Shown here: positions 33,558 to 42,599 of the stretch, piece by piece
Layout: each line of letters begins with the position of its first letter
Position numbering within the stretch: the first letter of the stretch is position 1
Assembly (NCBI GenBank): GCA_045541255.1
Contig: JAZQIU010000006.1
Span: 62,001 to 126,000 of the forward strand
Length of the DNA: 64,000 nt
Reading direction: 5' to 3'
Origin: UMGS1124 sp045541255
Lineage (GTDB): Bacteria > Bacillota_I > Bacilli_A > RF39 > UBA660
Made by a program: the position numbers and the translations under genes
The notes under the pieces: model-generated
What the model was told of the DNA's origin: nothing
The model's database searches: none
What the model saw: only the letters and a program-made list of their open reading frames with translations

Positions 33558-35360
33558 ATGGATAAAATTATAAATGTTGCGGTTGTTGCACACGTAGATG
33601 CTGGAAAAAGTACTTTAGTTGATGCATTACTAGAACAAAATGGTGTATTTAGAGAAAATGAAGTAGTAGATGAAAGAGTAATGGATAGTAATGATTTAGA
33701 AAAGGAAAGAGGTATTACTATTTATTCTAAGAACTGTGCTATAAGATATAAAGATTATAAAATTAATATAGTAGATACTCCAGGACATGCTGACTTTTCA
33801 AGTGAGGTAGAAAGAGTTATTAAAACTGTTGATACTGTAATCTTAATAGTAGATAGTGCTGAAGGTCCTATGCCTCAAACAAGATTTGTTTTAAATAAAG
33901 CTTTAGAACAAAATTTAAAACCAATATTATTTATTAATAAAATAGATAAAAAAGATGCTAGACCAGAAGAAGTTGTTAATATGACTTTTGATTTATTCTG
34001 TGATTTAAATGCTACTGATGAACAATTAGATTTTCCAATTGTATATGGTATTGCAAAAGAAGGTAAATCTACAATAGATTTAAGTCAAATGGAAGATAGT
34101 ATTTCACCACTATTAGATACAGTTTTAGCGCAAGTCAATCCATTTGAAGGAAATGAAAATGATGATTTACAATTGCAAATAAGCACTTTAGATTATGATG
34201 ATTATATTGGTAGACTTGGTATTGGTAGAATTAATAAAGGTAAGATTAAAAGCGGAGAAACAGTTACTTTAGTTAGTAATGATGGTAAGGAAACAAGTTT
34301 TAGAGTTAGTAAATTATTTGTTAATGAAGGTATTAATAGAGTTGAAAAAACTGAAGCTTATTATGGGGATATAGTAACTATTGCTGGTTGTGCTACAATT
34401 AGTATTGGTGATACTGTTTGTAGTTTAGGTAAACCTAATCAATTACCTCCTATCCACATAGATAAACCAACTTTAAGTATGAATTTCTTAGTTAATAATA
34501 GTCCTTTTGCTGGACAAAGTGGAAAATTCTTGACTAACAGACATATTAAAGAAAGATTAGAAAAAGAGTTGGAAACTAACGTTGGATTAGAAGTTGAAGA
34601 GTTAGGAAATAGTGATGGATTCAAAGTTAGTGGTAGAGGTGAATTACATTTATCAGTTTTATTAGAAAACATGCGTAGAGAAGGATATGAGTTATCTGTA
34701 TCTAAACCTCAAGTTTTAATTAAAGAAATTGATGGAGTAAAAAGTGAACCATTTGAAAAAGTTATAGTTAATTGTCCTAGTGATTATGCTAGTACTGTAA
34801 TTAATGACTTACAAGAGAGAAAAGGTATGTTATTAAGTATGCAAACTACTGAAGATGATTATACTCATATGGAATTTAGTGCTCCAACACGTGGTTTAAT
34901 TGGTTATAGAAGTTCATTTATAACTAATACTAAAGGTGAAGGAGTTATGGTTAGAAGTTTTGATGACTATAAACCTTATGTTGGAGATTTACAAACTCGT
35001 AAAAATGGTGTTTTAGTTTCAATGGAAGCTGGAAAAACTTTAGGATACTCATTATGGAACTTACAAGATAGAGGAACTTTAATAGTTGGACCTGCTACTG
35101 ATGTATATATTGGTATGGTTGTTGGTATACATAATCGTGATAATGACTTAAATGTTAATCCATGTAAAAATAAACAATTAACAAATACACGTGCAAGTGG
35201 TAGTGATGATGCAATCCAATTAATAAATCCAAAAACTTTCTCTTTAGAAGAAGCATTAGAATTTATAGAAGAAGATGAGTATGTGGAAATTACACCAGAT
35301 TGTATTCGTATTAGAAAAGCAATACTAGATCCAAAAGATAGATTTAGAAATAATAGATAA
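33558..35360 (+). CDS. typA: Translational GTPase TypA/BipA
   Basis: Ribosome-binding GTPase involved in 50S assembly and stress growth, 600 residues (family about 605-615). G motifs: AHVDAGKST (G1), the RGITI switch region with T in G2, DTPGHADF (G3) and NKIDKKDAR (G4). EF-G-like domains III and V follow, then the BipA-specific C-terminal domain (GYSLWNLQDRGTLIVGP, NPCKNKQLTNTRASGSDDA). The gene has its own promoter and a bidirectional terminator that it shares with the converging FemX-like gene. Confidence 0.97.
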   Translation: MDKIINVAVVAHVDAGKSTLVDALLEQNGVFRENEVVDERVMDSNDLEKERGITIYSKNCAIRYKDYKINIVDTPGHADFSSEVERVIKTVDTVILIVDSAEGPMPQTRFVLNKALEQNLKPILFINKIDKKDARPEEVVNMTFDLFCDLNATDEQLDFPIVYGIAKEGKSTIDLSQMEDSISPLLDTVLAQVNPFEGNENDDLQLQISTLDYDDYIGRLGIGRINKGKIKSGETVTLVSNDGKETSFRVSKLFVNEGINRVEKTEAYYGDIVTIAGCATISIGDTVCSLGKPNQLPPIHIDKPTLSMNFLVNNSPFAGQSGKFLTNRHIKERLEKELETNVGLEVEELGNSDGFKVSGRGELHLSVLLENMRREGYELSVSKPQVLIKEIDGVKSEPFEKVIVNCPSDYASTVINDLQERKGMLLSMQTTEDDYTHMEFSAPTRGLIGYRSSFITNTKGEGVMVRSFDDYKPYVGDLQTRKNGVLVSMEAGKTLGYSLWNLQDRGTLIVGPATDVYIGMVVGIHNRDNDLNVNPCKNKQLTNTRASGSDDAIQLINPKTFSLEEALEFIEEDEYVEITPDCIRIRKAILDPKDRFRNNR

Positions 35361-35362
35361 TT

Positions 35363-35396
35363 AAAAAAGATACTATTTAGTTGTAGTATCTTTTTT
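35363..35396. terminator. Bidirectional terminator between typA and the FemX-like gene
   Basis: AAAAAAGATACTA (35363-35375) pairs with TAGTATCTTTTTT (35384-35396), symmetrical A and T runs. Confidence 0.85.
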
Positions 35397-36623
35397 CTTT
35401 GTGAATTCATTTGATAATAAGTTGTTTTTTTCAACTATCTTAAATTTCCAGTTGCTAATTACTAAATCTAATTCTCCAATATATTCAGTAATTGTTGGGT
35501 TGAATCCTATTTTAAATTTATTTAGTCCTGCAAAACGAGATTCGTTAGAGAAATCATCTGCTATACCATTTATATCAACTATTTCATATTCATCTTTATA
35601 CATTTCAAATATTTTATGGTGTAGGAAATAGTTTGGGTTTAGATAATTATAGTTTTTATCAACACCAGCTATTGCTATACTAACTTTGTTTCCATATTTA
35701 ATTACTATAGCTCCAGCAATATATGTTTCTTCGTTTTTCTTTAATCCAGCAGTTGCATATATAACATCTTGTTTATAATCTTCTAAGATTTTGTCTGAAT
35801 TCATTTTTTCTTTTAGATTTTTTTCGCTAGGTTCTTGTTGTAATCTTTCATTTAATTCTTCGTTTCTAGCTGTTTCTTCTTCAACTTTTTTCTTAGCATT
35901 TAATAAATAAGTTTCATAATTTACTTTAACTAATAATAAATCGGCTTGACTAGATTTTTTAAATGAATTATAAAAGTTTCTATAATAATTTACGCTTCTA
36001 TCTTTCATGTATTTAACAAAATTATACAAAATATCTATTTTAGTAGCATCAGCTATTTCTAATTCAAGACCATTAGTTTCTGTTGAACGTATATTGTTTC
36101 GTATTCTCTTATCTAAATCGTTTATATCATAGTTTTTTAAATCTACTAATGCAGTTAATTTAGGTTGTAATAATTGTAAAGGTTCTGTTTCTCTTCTTTT
36201 TTTGAAACCTAATTTTTTTAAATGATTAAGTATATCTATATTAGAATTTGTTATTCTATTATAATTGTTTTTTATATCTATTGTTGCAATTGGTATCTCT
36301 GGATTTATTTTTAAAAAAATAACATTCTTTCTTTTATAGTATTTAATTAAGTTATTTGTGAATCTCCTAACTAAATCCGCATCATCGTAATTTATGATGA
36401 AACCCTTTGGACAATATGCATAGTAGTAACTTCCAATTTTTTTTGTTAAAAACATACCAGCTGCAAGAATTTCATAATCATTAGTTGTGTATCCTACAAA
36501 AGAGTAGTCAAAACCAGTTTCAGCCATAAGCATTCCATAATTTGCTGATTGACAGTAATTATTATATGGGCTTTTGCTAGCAAATTCTTCAAATTTTTCT
36601 CTAGTTAATTCTATCATTCTCAT
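35373..36623 (-). CDS. FemAB/FemX-family aminoacyltransferase
   Basis: 416 residues on the minus strand. Fem-type proteins use aminoacyl-tRNA to add amino acids to the lipid II stem peptide, building interpeptide bridges. Supporting features: N-terminal ELTREKFEEFASKSPYNNYCQSANYG and the two GNAT-like lobes (GSYYYAYCPKGFIINY; VSIAIAGVDKNYNYLNPNYFLHHKIFEMY; DINGIADD), with the coiled-coil arm of about 60 residues (EEETARNEELNERL) inserted as in FemA. AGAGGTG precedes the ATG. The amino acid added cannot be told from the sequence. It overlaps the shared terminator with typA. Confidence 0.88.
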   Translation of the reverse strand: MRMIELTREKFEEFASKSPYNNYCQSANYGMLMAETGFDYSFVGYTTNDYEILAAGMFLTKKIGSYYYAYCPKGFIINYDDADLVRRFTNNLIKYYKRKNVIFLKINPEIPIATIDIKNNYNRITNSNIDILNHLKKLGFKKRRETEPLQLLQPKLTALVDLKNYDINDLDKRIRNNIRSTETNGLELEIADATKIDILYNFVKYMKDRSVNYYRNFYNSFKKSSQADLLLVKVNYETYLLNAKKKVEEETARNEELNERLQQEPSEKNLKEKMNSDKILEDYKQDVIYATAGLKKNEETYIAGAIVIKYGNKVSIAIAGVDKNYNYLNPNYFLHHKIFEMYKDEYEIVDINGIADDFSNESRFAGLNKFKIGFNPTITEYIGELDLVISNWKFKIVEKNNLLSNEFTKKKDTTTK

Positions 36624-36813
36624 AAGAATACACCTCTTTATTAGTATATCATAAAAACTTAATAACTTTTTTGATAAATATTGTATTTTTGCCTAAAAGT
36701 GTAAATTATTTAAATTATTATGGTATTTTAATATTAAATATTGTTTTATAGCGGAAAATGCTTGAAATAGGCTTTATTTTATGATAAATTAGTTATTGAA
36801 ATTGGGTGATTTA

Positions 36814-37029
36814 ATGGAAACTATATTATTAGTTGTTTCAATATTATTAATAGTTTTAGTATTATTACAAAGTAATAAAGCAAGTAGCGGTGCACAAATT
36901 ATATCTGGTGGGAATGCTGATTTATTTCAAAATCAAAAAGAACGTGGTTCTCAATTATTAATTACTAGAATAACTGCTATACTAGGTGTTTTATTCTTTG
37001 TTATATCTTTTATTTTATATATTAAATAA
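36814..37029 (+). CDS. secG: Protein-export subunit SecG
   Basis: 71 residues, two membrane segments (about 3-21 and 50-70). The pattern LLQSNKASSGAQIISGGNADLFQNQKERGSQ between them is diagnostic for SecG, an accessory subunit of the SecYEG channel. ATG 36814 follows GGGTGAT; ATG 36796 has no ribosome binding site. The secG-rnr-smpB order is conserved in Bacillota. Confidence 0.95.
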   Translation: METILLVVSILLIVLVLLQSNKASSGAQIISGGNADLFQNQKERGSQLLITRITAILGVLFFVISFILYIK

Positions 37030-37120
37030 TAGAGGAAAAGTGATTTACATTACGACATAAATATTTATTATATTTATGTTTTTTTATGTTATAATTTATC
37101 TATAAAGGATAGAGGGTAAT

Positions 37121-39250
37121 ATGAAAGAACAAGTATTGAATGTAATGAATGATAGATATGAAGCATTAGATGTTATTGAAATAAATGATTTATTAGGTTT
37201 AACTACACCTGAAGATTTGAGTAGATTAAATAATGCGTTAGATGCTTTAGTTAAAGAAAATTTACTTTATAGAACAAAGAAAAATAAATTTATTTTGTTT
37301 AAAAATTGTCCTAACTTAAAAGTTGGTGTTCTTTCAATTAATAAAAAAGGCTTTGGTTTTCTTTTAGTACCTGGTGGAGAAGATATTTATATTGATAAAG
37401 ATAATATAAATAATGCGGTTAATGATGATAAAGTTTTAATTGAAATAATAAATAATTTTGGTAAAACAGAAGGTAGAGTTTTAAGAGTATTAAGTAGAGA
37501 TTTAAATAATTTAATAGGTGAAATTTATATCCATAATAATAAACCTTGTATTAAATTAGATGATGAAAAGAAAAAGATTGAAATAAGATTAGATGAAAAA
37601 AGTTCTAAAGGGTTAGTAGAAGGAACTAAAGTAATTGTTTCAGTAGTAAAGGAAATGTCTAGAAATAAATATATGGGTAAAATAACAACTGTTATCGGCC
37701 ATAAAGATGATCCTGGAATAGATATAAAATTAGTTTCATATAAGTATTCTATATATGAAGAATTTTCAAATGATGCTTTGGAACAAACAGAAAGTATTCC
37801 AATTGAAGTGTTGCCACAAGATAAAGTTGGTAGAGTAGATTTAACTGATAAACAAATATTTACTATAGATGGTGCTGATACTAAAGATATAGACGATGCA
37901 ATTAGTTATGAGTATGAAAATGGATTACATGTTTTAGGTGTTCATATTGCTGATGTTAGTTATTATGTTACTGAAAATAGTTTTTTAGATAGAGATGCAT
38001 TATCAAGAGGTACAAGTTCATATTTAGCAGATAGTGTTATTCCAATGCTTCCTCATAAGTTATCTAATGGTATTTGTTCTTTAAATGAAGGTGTAGAAAG
38101 ATTAACACAATCTTGTGTTATGAAAATTGATAATAAAGGAAATGTAGTTGATTATGATATATTTCCAAGTTTTATAAAATCCAAAAAGAAAATGACATAT
38201 AGTAAAGTAAATGATATTATTATGCGTGATATTATTGATCCTGAGTATACTGAATATGCAGATACTTTAAAACAAATGAATAATTTAGCTCATATATTAC
38301 GTGAAAATAAAGTTAGACGAGGTTATATAGATTTTGATTTAGATGAAGCGAAAGTTATTGTTGATGAAGATAAAAATGTAATAGGAATAGAAAAAAGAGT
38401 TCGTGAAGATGGAGAAAAATTAATAGAAGATTTTATGATTGCTGCCAATGAAACAGTTGCAATTCATATATTTAATATGAATTTACCTTTCCTTTATCGT
38501 GTTCATGACGTCCCTAATGTGGAAAAAGTAGATAAATTCTTAAAAATGGTTAGTTTATTAGGTTATAAATTAACTGGTAAAGTTAAAGATTTAACTCCTA
38601 TTAGTATGCAAAAACTTTTAAATCAATTAAAAGATGTACCTCAGTATAAAATATTATCTAGTATGCTTTTACGTAGTATGAGAAAAGCGGTATATCAAAG
38701 AGAAAACATTGGACACTTTGGGTTAGGTAGTAAGTGTTATACACATTTTACATCCCCAATAAGACGTTATCCAGATTTAGAAGTTCATAGACTACTTAGA
38801 AAATATTTATATGAAAATCAAATAAATGAAGAAACTATTGATTATTATCAAGCTAATTTAGATATTATATGTACTCAATCTAGTGAAAGAGAACAAGCAG
38901 CTGTTGATGCTGAAAGAGAAGTTATGGATATGAAAATGGCTGAATATATGGAAAGTCATATCGGAGAAGAGTTTGAAGGTATTATTACTGGTGTTGAGAA
39001 TTTTGGATTCTTTGTAGAGTTAGATAATATGGTTGAAGGTTTAGTTCATGTTAATAGTTTAAAAGGTGATTATTATAATTATGTTGAGGAATTATTATGT
39101 TTAATTGGACAAAATACTAAGAAACGTTATACAATGGGAGATAGTGTTAAAGTTAAATGTGTAGGTGCTTCTAAAGAAGCTAGAACTATAGATTTTGAAT
39201 TAGTGGGGGATAAAAATGATAGAAATAAAGAACAGAAAAGCGTACTTTGA
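37121..39250 (+). CDS. rnr: Ribonuclease R
   Basis: 3'-5' exoribonuclease that degrades structured RNA and works with tmRNA/SmpB. 709 residues. Parts: N-terminal winged helix, two cold-shock domains (VGVLSINKKGFGFL), the RNB catalytic core with the metal-binding aspartates in IDGADTKDIDDAIS, HVLGVHIADVSYYV, HFTSPIRRYPDLEVHR, and the C-terminal S1 domain (GEEFEGIITGVENFGFFVELDNMVEGLVHV). Its last 35 bases overlap the smpB start, showing translational coupling. Confidence 0.97.
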   Translation: MKEQVLNVMNDRYEALDVIEINDLLGLTTPEDLSRLNNALDALVKENLLYRTKKNKFILFKNCPNLKVGVLSINKKGFGFLLVPGGEDIYIDKDNINNAVNDDKVLIEIINNFGKTEGRVLRVLSRDLNNLIGEIYIHNNKPCIKLDDEKKKIEIRLDEKSSKGLVEGTKVIVSVVKEMSRNKYMGKITTVIGHKDDPGIDIKLVSYKYSIYEEFSNDALEQTESIPIEVLPQDKVGRVDLTDKQIFTIDGADTKDIDDAISYEYENGLHVLGVHIADVSYYVTENSFLDRDALSRGTSSYLADSVIPMLPHKLSNGICSLNEGVERLTQSCVMKIDNKGNVVDYDIFPSFIKSKKKMTYSKVNDIIMRDIIDPEYTEYADTLKQMNNLAHILRENKVRRGYIDFDLDEAKVIVDEDKNVIGIEKRVREDGEKLIEDFMIAANETVAIHIFNMNLPFLYRVHDVPNVEKVDKFLKMVSLLGYKLTGKVKDLTPISMQKLLNQLKDVPQYKILSSMLLRSMRKAVYQRENIGHFGLGSKCYTHFTSPIRRYPDLEVHRLLRKYLYENQINEETIDYYQANLDIICTQSSEREQAAVDAEREVMDMKMAEYMESHIGEEFEGIITGVENFGFFVELDNMVEGLVHVNSLKGDYYNYVEELLCLIGQNTKKRYTMGDSVKVKCVGASKEARTIDFELVGDKNDRNKEQKSVL

Positions 39251-39653
39251 TTATTTTATTGAAAGTGAAGTTGAAGCAGGTATAGTTTTAACTGGAACTG
39301 AAATAAAGTCAATTAGAAAAGGTAGTGCAAATTTAAAGGATACTTATGCAAGAATAAAAAATGATGAAGTATTTATTTTAAATATGTATATTGCTCCTTA
39401 TGAAGAGGGGAATAGGTATAATGTTCCTGAACGTAGAGAGAGAAAATTATTGTTAAAGAAACATGAGATTTTGAAACTTAAAAGTCAAGTTGTTAAAGAA
39501 GGATATAGTTTGATACCTCTTAAACTTTATTTTAAAGGAAATAATGCTAAGATATTATTAGGATTATGTAAGGGTAAAAAACTTTATGATAAGCGAGAAA
39601 CTATTAAAGAACGTGATTTAGCTAGAGAAAGTAAGAAAATTAATTTATATTAG
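39216..39653 (+). CDS. smpB: tmRNA-binding protein SmpB
   Basis: Delivers tmRNA (19353-19711) to stalled ribosomes. 145 residues; landmarks are RKAYFDYFIESEVEAGIVLTGTEIKSIRKG in the OB-fold and the C-terminal GKKLYDKRETIKERD with basic tail. A GGGGGAT site precedes the ATG, located within the 3' end of rnr. rnr-smpB adjacency is conserved in Bacillota. Confidence 0.97.
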   Translation: MIEIKNRKAYFDYFIESEVEAGIVLTGTEIKSIRKGSANLKDTYARIKNDEVFILNMYIAPYEEGNRYNVPERRERKLLLKKHEILKLKSQVVKEGYSLIPLKLYFKGNNAKILLGLCKGKKLYDKRETIKERDLARESKKINLY

Positions 39654-39667
39654 TTTTCTTTTTTTTA
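39633..39667 (+). terminator. Probable terminator after smpB
   Basis: AAGAAAA (39633-39639) pairs with TTTTCTT (39654-39660), followed by many T; the stem is AT rich and overlaps the smpB end. Confidence 0.5.
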
Positions 39668-39705
39668 TGTTTTTGTTATAATACGAAATCGTGAGTGTGA
39701 TTTAT

Positions 39706-40824
39706 ATGGAAAAATTACCTTTAGAATTAATTAGCGGAAGAAAAATTTTAATAAATAAAAAAGTAATTGAAACTGAAGTAGAAGATCTTAATTTTTGTCT
39801 GGGAAATAAAAAATTTTTAGATAATATAGATTTTTCTAAAAAAGTTATGTTTAGCCATGAAATTAAGAGTAATAATAATATTGAGGGTATTAATGATGAT
39901 ATAGATTTAATAAGAAGAGTTATAGATAAGCAAAAAGATATTAAAGACATCGAAAAAAGAAATAGAATTATAAATTTATATAAAGGTTATCAATATATTT
40001 TAGGTGCTGGTGACATTAATAAAGAAAGTTTAAGAGAATTATATTCTATATTAAGTGATGGTTTATTAACGGAAAACGAGAAAAAAGATATGGGAGAGTA
40101 TTACCGATTGAGAACGGGAATAATTTTATATAAAGGAAGATTAGATGATTCCTATGAAAAAACTATGGATGTAAAATATGTTAATGAGTTAATGGATAAA
40201 TTATTAGAGTATATAAATACTGATAATAATTTAGATACAGCGACTGAGTATTTTATAAAATCTCAAATAATTCATTTTTATTTTGTATATATACATCCTT
40301 ACTTTGATATTAATGGTAGAACAAGTAGAACAGTTGCTATGTGGTATTTATTAAATAATGAATGTTTTCCATATATAATTTTTAATCGTGCGATAAAGAA
40401 TGAGTTCCCAAAATACGATGAAGCTATTATAGAAGCTAAAAGATATGGAAATGTAACTTACTTTATAAAGAATATGTTGATTAGTGTTAAGAAAGAATTA
40501 GAGAAAGAGTTTGTAATAGAAGATATAAGAAAAAGCGTAAGCGCTAAATTATCAACTATTGATTATCAAACCCTAAATTATATATTAAGTATGAAAGGTG
40601 TTACTACTTTATTAGATTTTGTTCAAGTGTATAATCGTGATAATGATAAAAAAAGAGCTTGTGATATCTATAATGAGATGATTTTACCATTACTTGATAA
40701 AAAAGTTATTGAGTTAGTTCGTTACACTAATAAAAGCTATGGCTCGACTCAAAAGAATTTTGAATTTAAATTAAATGAACAAAATATAAATAGAGATGAA
40801 AAGTTTTTGAAATATTTAAAATAG
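39706..40824 (+). CDS. Fic-domain protein
   Basis: 372 residues. The Fic active-site loop is HPYFDINGRTSR at 197-208, matching HxFx(D/E)GNGRxxR with Ile in place of one Gly; the catalytic His and the phosphate-binding Asn-Gly-Arg are intact. An inhibitory-helix-like motif NNNIEG at 56-61 supplies the candidate inhibitory Glu60, though the usual Ser/Thr is Asn. Family members transfer AMP (or related groups) to protein hydroxyls, with self-inhibition relieved by target or oligomer changes. A C-terminal winged-helix-like region (about 290-372) is visible. ATG 39706 is preferred over GTG 39691. The target is unknown; no antitoxin-like gene lies beside it. Confidence 0.85.
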   Translation: MEKLPLELISGRKILINKKVIETEVEDLNFCLGNKKFLDNIDFSKKVMFSHEIKSNNNIEGINDDIDLIRRVIDKQKDIKDIEKRNRIINLYKGYQYILGAGDINKESLRELYSILSDGLLTENEKKDMGEYYRLRTGIILYKGRLDDSYEKTMDVKYVNELMDKLLEYINTDNNLDTATEYFIKSQIIHFYFVYIHPYFDINGRTSRTVAMWYLLNNECFPYIIFNRAIKNEFPKYDEAIIEAKRYGNVTYFIKNMLISVKKELEKEFVIEDIRKSVSAKLSTIDYQTLNYILSMKGVTTLLDFVQVYNRDNDKKRACDIYNEMILPLLDKKVIELVRYTNKSYGSTQKNFEFKLNEQNINRDEKFLKYLK

Positions 40825-40850
40825 TGCATTAAATAATGCACTATTTCTTT
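40815..40850. terminator. Bidirectional terminator after the Fic gene
   Basis: AAATAGTGCATT (40819-40830) pairs perfectly with AATGCACTATTT (40835-40846), with A and T flanks on both sides. It serves the Fic gene and the converging small gene. Confidence 0.8.
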
Positions 40851-41101
40851 GTGTTTTCATAATAATTTCTTTCGGTTAGTGTGGCTAATAAATTTTCTAA
40901 TTCTTCAATATCTTCATAATCTAAAATTTCTTCTATTTTTATCATTAAATCTCTTAATGAATTTGATACTTCATAATTTATATTATATTTTTTTAATATT
41001 TCAATTTGATTATTAGTCAGATATAAATTTTCGTTTATTTTTTGCAATTTATTATTATTAAAGTCTATTTCATTTAATATTTTTTCTATTTCTTTATTCA
41101 T
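40841..41101 (-). CDS. Small helical protein, unknown function
   Basis: 86 residues on the minus strand, acidic and Asn-rich, predicted mostly helical or coiled coil (NKEIEKILNEIDFNNNKLQKI, then EIEELENLL-like Leu/Glu spacing). ATG 41101 with GAGAGTGA upstream is preferred over TTG 41116. It overlaps the upstream minus-strand gene by eight bases, so the pair is a two-gene operon. I do not recognise the family. Confidence 0.6.
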   Translation of the reverse strand: MNKEIEKILNEIDFNNNKLQKINENLYLTNNQIEILKKYNINYEVSNSLRDLMIKIEEILDYEDIEELENLLATLTERNYYENTKK

Positions 41102-41510
41102 TTTTTTCACTCTCAAACAATTTATTATTTATAACAATATTATAGTTATTGTCTATAATTCCTTTTATATTGTTATCAAAATTTATTTCATTATTTTTAA
41201 TAATTATTGTTCCTTCATAATGTTTTGTTTCGCAATTTTCATTTGTTAAACTTAATGAATATGATTTGTCTGGGCTTATAATTATATAATCTTTAATATT
41301 GCATTCAGTAATATTAATTTTTTTGCCTGTTATTTTATTTATATTAACTGCATTAAGGTATGGTGTTAATATTTTGTAGGTAATAAGGATTAATATACCT
41401 AAAATAATTATTGTTATAAAAGTTGTGATAATTTTACCTGTAGATTTTTTTTTATTATCTTCAGGTGGTAATGACTCAATTACTTTTATTTTCTTTTTTA
41501 ATGTTACCAT
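41094..41510 (-). CDS. Single-pass membrane protein, unknown function
   Basis: 138 residues on the minus strand. A basic cytoplasmic N-terminus of about 27 residues is followed by one membrane segment (about 29-50) and an extracytoplasmic domain of about 85 residues with beta-strand character and a possible disulfide (Cys in NITECNI and NENCETK). ATG 41510 follows AAGGTTGAT. It is translationally overlapped with the following small helical gene. No family recognised. Confidence 0.6.
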   Translation of the reverse strand: MVTLKKKIKVIESLPPEDNKKKSTGKIITTFITIIILGILILITYKILTPYLNAVNINKITGKKINITECNIKDYIIISPDKSYSLSLTNENCETKHYEGTIIIKNNEINFDNNIKGIIDNNYNIVINNKLFESEKNE

Positions 41511-41563
41511 ATAAATCAACCTTCTATTTTATTTATTATAACATATATTTAGTTTAATTTAAA

Positions 41564-41601
41564 ACAAAACAATTGTTTTGTGATTGTTTTTGTGCTATAC
41601 T
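41564..41601 (+). promoter_or_regulatory. Promoter with overlapping 18-base palindrome
   Basis: TTGTTT (41573-41578), 17-base spacer, TATACT (41596-41601) precede the three-gene cassette. The perfect palindrome ACAAAACAATTGTTTTGT (41564-41581) covers the -35 box, the position expected of a repressor operator. The divergent minus-strand pair starts about 54 bases to the left and could share it. Confidence 0.6.
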
Positions 41602-41624
41602 TTTTATAGTATGGGAGGCTAGAT

Positions 41625-42587
41625 ATGATGTATATCAATTCCTTTATAACAGAACTATCAAAGAAGATAGAAACTGTTGATACACAGTTAAAAGATTTTG
41701 AAAGTAAAATGGATAGAATTAATGAAGTTAAAAGTATGCTTACTTTAAAAACTTTAAAAGATATAGATAGTTTAAAAGGGGAAGATTTGAGTTTGCTTAC
41801 AAAAGAAGAGTTTGCTCAAATTTTAGATGCATTTAATTTTGATGATAAGGAAGAAAGAATGAAAATATTTTTTAATGCTTCAGTATCATTAAAAGTAAAT
41901 CAAAAACTAGTAAGTGATGGAGTAATTGAAGTTAATAATAAAACTGAAGTTGATAACTATGTTAAATGGTTAGATGAACAAATTAATTTTATTAAAGAAT
42001 ATTTAAAAGATTTTAATGAGAATAATAAAGAATATTATAATAGTTTAAAAATAAGTGATAATTTATATAAAAAGTATATAGGTTATTTTAAGAATGATAA
42101 ATTAATTAAACCAATATATGATATTGAAGAATTTAATGAGGTAATAAAGAAAAGTGGTATTATTACTAGTGAAAAATGGCAATTACTAAAATATGTTGGT
42201 GAAAAAAATATAGAGTTTCAAAAGAAGAGTGAAGCTAATAAAGAAGAAAAGATTGAATATAGCGATGAAGAAATTATTTCTTTTGTCGAGAGTATATTAG
42301 CTAGAGAAAAGAGCTTAATATTAAATTTAAATGAAGAGTTAATTAATATTTCTTTAAGTATGCTTGAATATGATGATGAAAAGATACAAAGTATGAATTT
42401 AACAGAGGAAGACATAGTTAGATATCAAAAGATTCCTATATTAGATGCTATGAATAAAATGTATCAAGAAACTAAAAAAATGTTAAAAACTGATGAAGAT
42501 AAAGATGCTATAAAAATAGAAAAAAACTTAAAAGATTTATTGCAATTGGTTGATTCATATGATGTTATTAAAAAACTTGAAAAGTAG
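41625..42587 (+). CDS. Unrecognised helical protein, first gene of a three-gene cassette
   Basis: 320 residues, no signal peptide or membrane segment. It is Lys/Glu-rich and appears almost entirely helical, with a coiled-coil-like N-terminus (ELSKKIETVDTQLKDFESKMDRINEV) and repeated acidic helices later. No catalytic motif is visible. AGGGAGGCT-like purine-rich sequence precedes the ATG pair at 41625/41628. The next gene starts 12 bases after its stop. I do not recognise it. Confidence 0.6.
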   Translation: MMYINSFITELSKKIETVDTQLKDFESKMDRINEVKSMLTLKTLKDIDSLKGEDLSLLTKEEFAQILDAFNFDDKEERMKIFFNASVSLKVNQKLVSDGVIEVNNKTEVDNYVKWLDEQINFIKEYLKDFNENNKEYYNSLKISDNLYKKYIGYFKNDKLIKPIYDIEEFNEVIKKSGIITSEKWQLLKYVGEKNIEFQKKSEANKEEKIEYSDEEIISFVESILAREKSLILNLNEELINISLSMLEYDDEKIQSMNLTEEDIVRYQKIPILDAMNKMYQETKKMLKTDEDKDAIKIEKNLKDLLQLVDSYDVIKKLEK

Positions 42588-42599
42588 GAGGGGATAATT

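Noticed and set aside
36624..36813. Intergenic region before secG as a regulatory RNA
   Set aside because: It is plain AT-rich sequence with divergent promoter-like hexamers but no stable hairpin or conserved motif.
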